Source: a bacterium (GTDB lineage Bacteria > CG2-30-53-67 > CG2-30-70-394). Taken from it: DNA of 6,232 nt. The notes under the pieces are model-generated. The model saw nothing but the letters and a program-made list of their open reading frames with translations. It searched no databases and had not been told where the DNA came from. The DNA is taken from assembly GCA_024278555.1 (NCBI GenBank), contig JAJRSX010000155.1:1-6232 (forward strand). Direction: 5' to 3'. Both the position numbers and the translations under genes were made by a program. Below are positions 1 to 4,698 of the stretch, piece by piece. Positions within the stretch are counted from its first letter, which is position 1, and each line of letters starts with the position of its first letter.

Positions 1-2
1 CG

Positions 3-47
3 CAGCGCGACGCGGTCTTGCAGATCGTCTACGCGCGCCTGGGCTAG
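3..47 (+). CDS. C-terminal tail of an unidentified upstream gene (partial)
   Basis: One plus-strand frame is open from the window edge and ends at a TAG at 45-47. The tail reads QRDAVLQIVYARLG. The codons are GC-rich at third positions, as in the neighbouring genes, and the ending looks like a protein helix, so a real gene running in from the left is likely. Fourteen residues are too few to name a family. The stop codon lies inside the string CTAGGAGCCTGTCGGGC, which may be the edge of a dispersed element (see the next entry). Confidence 0.4.
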   Translation, partial: QRDAVLQIVYARLG

Positions 48-278
48 GAGCCTGTCGGGCTTGTGCACGATCTACTGCGGGAAAGCGGATCTCGGCCAGA
101 ATCGTGCCCCGCTCTTCGTTACCTGCGCCCACTACGCGCCCGCACGGAGCCACCCGCCTCGCCCGCCCGTGGTGAAGCCGCCTTCCGGGCGCCATCGCGG
201 CCTGTCTTCTGCACCGGTGAGGCCCTAACATCCGTGTTCGTTCGCGGGAAAGAGCAATCGAAATGATGGAGTCGGCCA
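48..278. other. Intergenic region upstream of folD; possible dispersed repeat remnant
   Basis: No convincing gene is seen in these 231 bases. The short open frame at 63-266 has an arginine-, proline- and serine-rich translation typical of non-coding GC-rich DNA and resembles no family I know. The left part (about 44-70) contains AGCC-TGTCG-GGCT, a small 4-bp hairpin, inside a string that I associate from memory with repeated intergenic DNA in other proteobacteria; no matching inverted right end occurs in the window. No clear -35/-10 promoter pair is visible, although the folD promoter could lie here. The 3' end holds the folD ribosome-binding site, GGAG at 268-271. Confidence 0.35.
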
Positions 279-1172
279 ATGGCCTTTATTGATGGCAAGG
301 AGATCGCGGCGGGTATCAAGGAGCGGGTGGCGGCGCAGATAGCGGCGCTGCCCGACGGGGTGGTGCCGGGGTTGGCGACCCTGCTCGTCGGCGACGACTA
401 CGGCGCCGCCCAGTACCGCGGCCAGATCGAGCGGCTCACGACCAAGAGCGGCTTCCACTACGTGGACGCGCGGCTCCCCGCCACCGCCACCCTCGGCGAG
501 ATCCACGCAAAGCTCGATCGCCTCACCGCCGACCCGGCGGTCCACGGCATCCTGCCCCTGCGCCCCTTTCCCGACGGGGTGGGCGACGAGGCGGTGATCG
601 ATCGCCTGCCGCCGGAGAAGGATATCGACGGCTTCCACCCGGATAACCTCGGCCGCCTCCTCCTCGACGCCCCCCGCCTCATCCCCTCCACCGCCCGCGC
701 CTGCCTGGTGGCCCTGGACGCCGCCGGGGTCGACCTGAAGGGCAAGGAGGTGGTGGTGGTGGGGCGCTCCGCCACCGTGGGCAAGCCGGTGGGGCTCCTG
801 TGCATGGCGCGCCACGCCACCGTCACCACGCTCCACTCGCGCACCCGCGACCTCGCCCTCCACACCCGCCGCGCCGACGTGGTGATCGTCGCCATCGGCC
901 GGCCGCGCTTCCTCACCGCTGAGATGATCTCCGACGGGGCGGTGGTGATCGATGTGGGGATCAACTGGGAGGAGTACACGGACGCCGACGGCAACAAGAA
1001 GGGGCGGCTGGTGGGCGACGCCGACACCGATGGGTGCGCCGCGGTAGCTGCCGCCATCACCCCGGTCCCCGGCGGCGTCGGCGCGATCACCAACGCCTGC
1101 CTCCTGGAGAACACCCTGGCCGCCCTGCGGCTGCAGGACGGCGGTAGGCGGGGGCGCGCGGACTCGCGGTAG
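279..1172 (+). CDS. folD: FolD-family methylenetetrahydrofolate dehydrogenase, cyclohydrolase residues altered
   Basis: Canonical FolD, a cytosolic enzyme, oxidises 5,10-methylene-THF to methenyl-THF with NAD(P)+ and hydrolyses that to 10-formyl-THF. This 297-residue protein is near the usual 280-300. The N-terminal catalytic domain (about 1-120) keeps Tyr46 and the DIDGFHP motif (Asp117). The Rossmann half has GRSATVGKP at 162-170, VVIDVGIN at 222-229 and TPVPGGVG at 261-268. In the conserved Y-x3-K motif, the position of the catalytic Lys is Ile50. In the usual GILVQLPLP motif, the Gln is Leu94 (GILPLRPFP). The normal PCTPxG loop reads PSTARA (136-141), and GGVGPMT reads GGVGAIT. Family membership is secure. 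Loss of cyclohydrolase activity is inferred from the missing Lys and Gln; dehydrogenase activity may remain, as in monofunctional relatives such as yeast Mtd1. The ATG at 279 has GGAG seven bases upstream and begins the typical MAxxIDGKEIA opening. It is separated from the rib operon by a minus-strand remnant. Confidence 0.88.
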   Translation: MAFIDGKEIAAGIKERVAAQIAALPDGVVPGLATLLVGDDYGAAQYRGQIERLTTKSGFHYVDARLPATATLGEIHAKLDRLTADPAVHGILPLRPFPDGVGDEAVIDRLPPEKDIDGFHPDNLGRLLLDAPRLIPSTARACLVALDAAGVDLKGKEVVVVGRSATVGKPVGLLCMARHATVTTLHSRTRDLALHTRRADVVIVAIGRPRFLTAEMISDGAVVIDVGINWEEYTDADGNKKGRLVGDADTDGCAAVAAAITPVPGGVGAITNACLLENTLAALRLQDGGRRGRADSR

Positions 1173-1224
1173 GGTGAGGTCGGAGCGGCGTGGAGGGCCG
1201 CGCCTTGTTCACGACGGTATCTCC

Positions 1225-1242
1225 ACGCGGGTCATCCCGCGT
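1225..1242. terminator. 7-bp hairpin at the convergent end of folD and the PIN remnant
   Basis: ACGCGGG (1225-1231), loop TCAT, and CCCGCGT (1236-1242) form a perfect stem. It lies between the folD stop at 1172 and the minus-strand PIN stop at 1242-1244, the expected place for a bidirectional terminator. No T-run follows the stem on either strand, so it is not a classical intrinsic terminator. A second weak stem (GCGGC 1185-1189 with GCCGC 1197-1201, followed by TTGTT) lies closer to folD. Terminator function is inferred from position only. Confidence 0.25.
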
Positions 1243-1571
1243 CACAGGGCTACGGTGTGGAGGTCGTCGAAGCGTGCAAAGTCCCGGTCCTCGGTGAGGA
1301 GCCCGCTCACCCCGTGCTCACGACAGAGGGCGACGATCTGGGCGTCGAAGACGAGATTGCCGCGCACCCTGGTTTCGACGACTACGCCGCGCAGGAGGGA
1401 CCAGTAGCGTCTCCCCGGTGAGAGGAGGTGGAGCGTGGGGCTCGCGAGGAGGGCGTCGATCGCCGCCGTCGCCTCGTCGACTGCCGCGGGCGGGTCGCAG
1501 ATCCGCGAGTGGGTGGTGACCCGCAGGAACTCACCCACACAAGAGACGGGCAGGGCCCACGGCAGCCTCCC
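1242..1571 (-). pseudogene. 5'-truncated VapC-like PIN-domain toxin gene
   Basis: The minus-strand frame reads, in order, WALPVSCVGEFLRVTTH, a helical segment with LLASPTLHLLSPG, VFDAQIVALCREHG and LLTEDRDFARF. These match the middle and C-terminal parts of VapC-type PIN endoribonucleases, where the Asp of VFDAQI and the Asp residues of TEDRDF lie at the metal centre. Family members have about 130-150 residues and begin with a strand carrying an invariant Asp (DxN or DTN). That first third, some 35-40 residues, is missing. Homology-like sequence continues upstream of the nearest start (GTG at 1536-1538) to about 1569, then stops at the perfect palindrome at 1574-1610, where the frame meets TAG (complement of 1581-1583). 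No antitoxin gene is present. A 98-residue product could be made from the GTG but would lack the first catalytic Asp, so it is most likely a dead remnant. The stop is the complement of 1242-1244. Confidence 0.7.
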
Positions 1572-1573
1572 TT

Positions 1574-1610
1574 TTGTCCCCTATTTTCGCGTAGCGAAAA
1601 TAGGGGACAA
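1574..1610. repeat. Perfect 17-bp inverted repeat with 3-nt loop (REP-like palindrome)
   Basis: TTGTCCCCTATTTTCGC at 1574-1590 is the exact reverse complement of 1594-1610, with GTA between. It is AT-richer than its surroundings. Its outer bases (AATAGGGGACA on one strand) resemble, from memory, the palindromic REP sequences mobilised by REP-associated tyrosine transposases (RAYT), which are scattered through many proteobacterial genomes. No transposase gene and no second copy occur in this window. It abuts the broken end of the PIN gene and ends ten bases before the ribE start. In RNA, either strand would form a strong 17-bp hairpin. It is seen directly; assignment to the REP class is inference. 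Confidence 0.85.
1602..1607 (+). promoter_or_regulatory. Candidate ribE Shine-Dalgarno site inside the hairpin arm
   Basis: AGGGGA at 1602-1607 is the only purine-rich Shine-Dalgarno-like sequence near the ribE ATG at 1621; the bases between them are pyrimidine-rich (GCCCCTTCC just before the ATG). The spacing of 13 is long. Because the site is part of the right arm of the 17-bp palindrome, it would be base-paired in the folded transcript, which could lower ribE translation. No FMN riboswitch (RFN element) was recognised upstream. Confidence 0.4.
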
Positions 1611-1620
1611 TGCCCCTTCC

Positions 1621-2265
1621 ATGTTTACCGGAATTGTTGAGGAGCTGGGGAGGGTGGCGCGCATCGATCGGCGTGGTGAGGCCGCGCGCATGGCGATTGA
1701 CGGTGAGGTGGCGCGGGGCGCGGCGATCGGCGATTCGATCGCGGTGAACGGCTGCTGTCTCACCGCCACCGACCTGGATGGCGGGCGCTTCTTCGTGGAT
1801 GTGGCGCCGGAGACCCTGCGCCTCACCACCCTTGGCACCCTGCGGCCGGGAGACCGGGTGAACCTGGAGCGTGCCCTGCGCGCCGACGGCCGTCTCGGGG
1901 GCCATATCGTCAGCGGCCACGTGGACGGGGTCGGGCGGATCGCCGGGCTGCGCGAGGAGGCCAACGCGGTAGTCTACCGCTTCGAGGCCGACGAATCCCT
2001 CACCCGCCAGATGATCCCCCGCGGTTCGGTAGCGGTGGACGGCATCAGCCTCACCTTGATCGAGGTGGCGGCGGGGGGCTTCGCCATCTCGGTGATCCCC
2101 CACACCCGTGCGGTGACCACCCTCGGGGCCAAGGGGGTGGGGGCGGTGGTGAACCTGGAGACGGACCTTCTCGGGAAATATGTGCTCTCCTACCTCCAGT
2201 CGCTGCGCGGCGCGGGGGAGGCGACGGTGGACCGCACCTTTCTCGCCGAGCACGGCTTTCTGTGA
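1621..2265 (+). CDS. ribE: Riboflavin synthase alpha subunit
   Basis: The enzyme dismutates two molecules of 6,7-dimethyl-8-ribityllumazine to riboflavin plus the pyrimidine precursor, the last step of riboflavin synthesis. At 214 residues it has the usual length, with two lumazine-binding repeats of a homotrimeric enzyme. Repeat one starts with the hallmark MFTGIVEELG (1-10) and includes NGCCLT (43-48) and VDVAPETLRLTTLG. Repeat two starts at LGGHIVSGHVDG (92-103), continues with SVAVDGISLTL, and ends with NLETDLLGKYV. The ATG at 1621 is chosen because MFTGIVEE is the universal start of the family; the open frame running upstream to 1435 crosses the palindrome and the antisense PIN remnant and is not protein-like. 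It is the first rib gene here; ribD, often directly upstream in related clusters, is absent. A 58-base gap leads to ribBA. The gene is also called ribC in some species. Confidence 0.95.
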   Translation: MFTGIVEELGRVARIDRRGEAARMAIDGEVARGAAIGDSIAVNGCCLTATDLDGGRFFVDVAPETLRLTTLGTLRPGDRVNLERALRADGRLGGHIVSGHVDGVGRIAGLREEANAVVYRFEADESLTRQMIPRGSVAVDGISLTLIEVAAGGFAISVIPHTRAVTTLGAKGVGAVVNLETDLLGKYVLSYLQSLRGAGEATVDRTFLAEHGFL

Positions 2266-2312
2266 GGTCGATGGCCTGGGATGATGCGTTAACCGGGTGC
2301 GGGAGCATCCTG

Positions 2313-2318
2313 AAGGAG
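2313..2318 (+). promoter_or_regulatory. Ribosome-binding site of ribBA
   Basis: AAGGAG at 2313-2318 lies five bases before the ATG at 2324. It is a near-consensus Shine-Dalgarno sequence and fixes the start of ribBA at [13 protein letters not shown] rather than at the in-frame upstream GTG at 2297. It also shows that the short first reading frame of the frameshifted ribBA is the genuine 5' end of the gene. Confidence 0.75.
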
Positions 2319-2323
2319 ATTGG

Positions 2324-3528
2324 ATGGAGCACAAGATTGCGAGTGTCGAGGCGGCGATCGAGGCGACCCGCGCCGGCAAGATGGTCATCCTGGTGGATGA
2401 CGAGGATCGGGAGAACGAGGGCGACCTGTGCATGGCCGCCGACTTCGTCACCCCGAGGCGATCAACTTCATGGCCCGCTACGGCCGTGGGCTGATCTGCC
2501 TGACCCTTACCCCGGAGCGGTGCGACCAGCTCGAGCTGCCGATGATGGCGAGCCACAACACCTCGCGCTTCGAGACCGCCTTTACCATCTCCATCGAGGC
2601 GCGCGAGGGGGTGACCACCGGGATCTCCGCCGCCGACCGGGCCACGACCGTCAGGGCGGCGGTGGCCCCCGACGCCACCGCCCGGGATCTGGTGCGACCG
2701 GGCCACATCTTTCCCCTGCGCGCCAAGCCGGGCGGGGTGCTCCAGCGTGCCGGCCAGACCGAAGGCTCGGTGGACCTGGCGCGGATGGCCGGGCTCACCC
2801 CGGCGGGGGTGATCTGCGAGATCATGAACGACGACGGCACCATGTCGCGGATGCCGCAGCTCGAGGTCTTCGCGGAGGAGCACGACATCCCGATCGTCAC
2901 CATCAAGGACATGATCGCCTACCGGATGGTGAAGGAGTCTCTGGTGCGGCGCATCGCAGCGGCCCCCATCCCCACCGAGTACGGCACCTTCATCGCTACC
3001 GTCTACGGCAACGACATCGACAACAAGGAGCACGTGGCCCTGGTGATGGGAGATGTCACCACCGACGAGCCGGTCCTCGTGCGGGTCCACTCCGAGTGCC
3101 TCACCGGCGACGTCTTCCATTCCCAGCGGTGTGACTGCGGCGACCAGCTCCACGCCGCCCTGGCGACCATCGGCCAGGAGGGGCGGGGGGTCCTTCTTTA
3201 CCTGCGCCAGGAGGGGCGGGGGATCGGCCTGTCGAACAAGATCAAGGCGTACGCCCTCCAGGACGGCGGCCTCGACACGGTGGAGGCGAACCAGGAGCTC
3301 GGCTTCAAGCCGGACCTGCGTGACTACGGTCTGGGGGCGCAGATGCTCGCCGACCTCGGCCTCACCAAGCTGCGCCTGATGACCAACAACCCGCGCAAGA
3401 TTGTCGGCCTCTCGGGCTACGGATTGGAGGTGGTGGACCGCGTCCCCCTCGATATCCCGGCCGGAGAGCACAACGAGCGCTATTTGAAGACCAAGGCCGA
3501 GAAGATGGGCCACCTGCTTGGGGAGTGA
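2324..3528 (+). CDS. ribBA: Bifunctional RibBA (DHBP synthase / GTP cyclohydrolase II), frameshifted
   Basis: RibB makes 3,4-dihydroxy-2-butanone 4-phosphate from ribulose 5-phosphate; RibA opens GTP to the diaminopyrimidine that starts riboflavin synthesis. The first frame encodes residues 1-44 with the RibB acidic loop [10 protein letters not shown] (25-34), then is lost in a CCCC run (2451-2454). Adding one base restores [16 protein letters not shown] and a 401-residue protein, normal for RibBA. Further RibB motifs are [21 protein letters not shown] and MNDDGTMSR. The metal-binding His of the usual GHTEA motif is Gln145 (AGQTEG). The RibA half (about 205-401) has zinc ligands Cys259, Cys270 and Cys272 in [15 protein letters not shown], then [29 protein letters not shown] and [10 protein letters not shown], so it looks fully functional rather than the degenerate RibBX type. 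Read literally, the gene is broken: an internal start such as ATG 2470 would give RibA plus a RibB half without its acidic loop. A sequencing or assembly error is the simplest explanation. ribH starts two bases after the stop. Confidence 0.9.
2451..2454 (+). other. Apparent -1 frameshift in a C run within ribBA
   Basis: The run A-CCCC-GAGGCG should read ACC CCC GAG GCG for the conserved T-P-E-A sequence of RibB, which needs five C rather than four. Upstream, the start frame continues into PRRSTSW and stops at about 2492-2494. Downstream, the correct frame resumes at GAG 2455-2457 without further damage through to 3528. The position is tightly fixed because conserved residues flank the run on both sides. 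Four C is too short for a typical phase-variable tract. Confidence 0.85.
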
Positions 3529-3530
3529 CC

Positions 3531-3995
3531 ATGAACCGACTCGAAGGAAGGCTCGACGCCCACGACATGCGCTTTGGCCTGGTGGTGGCGCGCTTCAACG
3601 ACTTCATCACCGGCCGCCTGGTGGACGGCGCCATGGACGCCCTCACCCGCCACGGCGCGGACGCCGGATCGATTGACTGCGCCTGGGTCCCCGGCGCCTT
3701 CGAGATCCCCCTGGTGGCGCGCCGGATGGCGGCGAGCGGCCGCTACGACGCGGTGATCTGCCTCGGGGCGGTGATCCGCGGCGCCACCCCGCACTTCGAC
3801 TACGTCGCCGCCGAGGTCGCCAAGGGGGTGGGACAGGTGGGGCTGGAGGCGGGGGTGCCGGTCCTCTTCGGGATCCTGACCACCGACACCATCGAGCAGG
3901 CGATCGAGCGCGCCGGTACCAAGGCGGGGAACAAGGGGGTGGATGCGGCCCTGGCGGCGATCGAGATGGTGGATCTGCTGCGGCAGATGAAGTGA
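3531..3995 (+). CDS. ribH: 6,7-dimethyl-8-ribityllumazine synthase
   Basis: RibH condenses 5-amino-6-ribitylamino-uracil with the RibB product to form lumazine, the substrate of RibE, and normally assembles into pentamers or 60-mer capsids. The 154-residue protein has the family length and motifs: ARFNDFIT (20-27) and WVPGAFEIP (52-60) for the pyrimidine pocket, [13 protein letters not shown] (79-91) with catalytic His88, and [11 protein letters not shown] (126-136) with the phosphate-binding Arg127. The motif wording is closer to what I recall of Geobacter-type RibH than of E. coli. The ATG at 3531 is preferred because GGGGAG (3520-3525) ends five bases before it; a GTG at 3525 in the same frame overlaps the ribBA stop and would add only two residues. 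The two-base gap to ribBA indicates translational coupling in one operon. Confidence 0.96.
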   Translation: MNRLEGRLDAHDMRFGLVVARFNDFITGRLVDGAMDALTRHGADAGSIDCAWVPGAFEIPLVARRMAASGRYDAVICLGAVIRGATPHFDYVAAEVAKGVGQVGLEAGVPVLFGILTTDTIEQAIERAGTKAGNKGVDAALAAIEMVDLLRQMK

Positions 3996-4040
3996 CGGCC
4001 GCGCCATGCACCCCATCTTCGGGCCGTGTCCTCGCCCGTG

Positions 4041-4071
4041 CTCGTCGACGTACAACAAGTACGCCTCGTCG
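4041..4071. repeat. Short hairpin flanked by 7-bp direct repeats
   Basis: CTCGTCG occurs at 4041-4047 and again at 4065-4071. Between them, CGTAC (4049-4053), loop AACAA and GTACG (4059-4063) form a perfect 5-bp stem. A palindrome bracketed by direct copies is the shape of a small inserted element with target duplication, or of a regulatory stem-loop. The units are short, so chance cannot be excluded. Confidence 0.4.
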
Positions 4072-4173
4072 CCAGGGCTGCGGGCCGGCCCGAATCCGGG
4101 GCACCTGGCGCGGCCTACAGATGGGGCGGTGAAGGTGGCTCTACCTACGATGTTGAATTCACCAGCCCACGCA

Positions 4174-4197
4174 TCTCTGCGTCTCCGCGCCTCCGCG
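4174..4197. repeat. Three tandem 8-bp units (TCTCTGCG / TCTCCGCG / CCTCCGCG)
   Basis: The units at 4174-4181, 4182-4189 and 4190-4197 differ by one base from one to the next and are followed by TTGAG. From memory, a very similar string (CTCTGCGTCTCTGCGCC and its continuation) is a dispersed intergenic repeat in many unrelated bacterial genomes, including Geobacter-like and cyanobacterial ones. It ends about 30 bases before the nusB start, and the nusB Shine-Dalgarno (GGAG, 4213-4216) lies just beyond it. Its function is unknown. Confidence 0.6.
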
Positions 4198-4226
4198 TTG
4201 AGCGTTTCCTCCGGAGTTGTTCGCTG

Positions 4227-4670
4227 ATGGGTGCACGCACCAAGGGGCGGGAGCTCGCCCTCCAGTTTCTCTACGGCCACGAGTTCGTCACCGGCGACTG
4301 GGAGGCGGAGCAGGCGCGTTTTCTTGCCGCCTGCGGTCGCGGCGAGCGGGCGTGCGCCTTTGCCGCCCACCTCCTGCGCGGCCTCTGTCGCCACCAGACC
4401 GAGGTCGATGTCCTCCTCGAACAACTGGCGCCGGTGGAGTGGCCGGTGGTGCGCATGGGGTCGACCGATCGGGCCATCCTCCGTCTCGCCCTCTACGAGC
4501 TGCGCTTCGACGAGGCGACACCGCCGAAGGTGGTGATCAACGAGGCGGTGGAGCTCGCCAAGCGGTACGGCGACGCGGATGCCTACCGCTTCATCAACGG
4601 CATCCTCAACGCCAGCTACCAGGAGATGCTGGCGGCCCACCAGGTCGGCCCGGAGCCGCCCGCGGATTGA
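4227..4670 (+). CDS. nusB: Transcription antitermination protein NusB
   Basis: NusB is an all-helical RNA-binding protein that, with NusE (S10), binds boxA RNA and supports antitermination of rRNA operons. The 147-residue product has the family length and signatures. The N-terminal TKGRELALQFLYGHE (5-19) holds the conserved Arg-rich RNA-binding helix. The C-terminal half has RMGSTDRAILRLALYEL (76-92), PPKVVINEAVELAKRYG (99-115) and FINGILN (122-128). The ATG at 4227 is chosen because family members start within a few residues of R-x-x-A-R/G-E-L-A, and GGAG (4213-4216) lies ten bases upstream; longer in-frame starts add non-conserved sequence. nusB commonly follows ribH, but here 231 bases separate them, so its co-transcription with the rib genes is less certain. 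The short tail PEPPAD is a normal variable end. Confidence 0.94.
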   Translation: MGARTKGRELALQFLYGHEFVTGDWEAEQARFLAACGRGERACAFAAHLLRGLCRHQTEVDVLLEQLAPVEWPVVRMGSTDRAILRLALYELRFDEATPPKVVINEAVELAKRYGDADAYRFINGILNASYQEMLAAHQVGPEPPAD

Positions 4671-4698
4671 GGCCCGCGCCACGGCCCGGCGGTGATCC

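Larger units (their letters stand above)
3996..4226. other. Repeat-bearing gap between ribH and nusB
   Basis: No gene is seen in these 231 bases, although ribH and nusB usually touch or overlap in related operons. The frame open upstream of nusB here reads as a serine- and arginine-rich non-conserved stretch. The region holds a small hairpin between direct repeats (4041-4071), a perfect 12-bp palindrome CGGGCCGGCCCG (4081-4092), and three 8-bp near-identical units (4174-4197). This looks like accumulated intergenic repeat DNA. It could carry a separate nusB promoter, but no clear -35/-10 pair was found. Confidence 0.6.

Noticed and set aside
1574-1611. Sigma70-like promoter within the palindrome (TTGTCC with GACAAT)
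   Set aside because: The spacing of about 26 bases is too wide, and the base matches come from the palindrome itself.
1435-1620. Upstream extension of ribE
   Set aside because: The extension runs antisense through the PIN remnant and the palindrome, and RibE proteins begin at MFTG.
1539-1620. FMN riboswitch upstream of ribE
   Set aside because: None of the conserved RFN-box strings is present, and the space before ribE is filled by the PIN remnant and a simple hairpin.
1531-3513. Very long minus-strand open frame (660 codons) opposite ribE and ribBA
   Set aside because: Its translation is His-, Gly-, Arg- and Val-rich low-complexity sequence, the mirror of GC-rich codons on the other strand, and the plus strand encodes clear conserved enzymes.
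3997-4126. Crossed complementary pairs: GGCCGCGCC (3997) with GGCGCGGCC (4107), and CCCCATCT (4011) with AGATGGGG (4119)
   Set aside because: The order cannot form a nested stem, only a pseudoknot over about 100 bases; such matches are expected by chance in GC-rich DNA, and no conservation can be shown.
4026-4226. Upstream extension of nusB
   Set aside because: Non-conserved Ser/Arg-rich sequence over repeats; NusB proteins begin near MGxRxKGRELAL, and an RBS lies before 4227.
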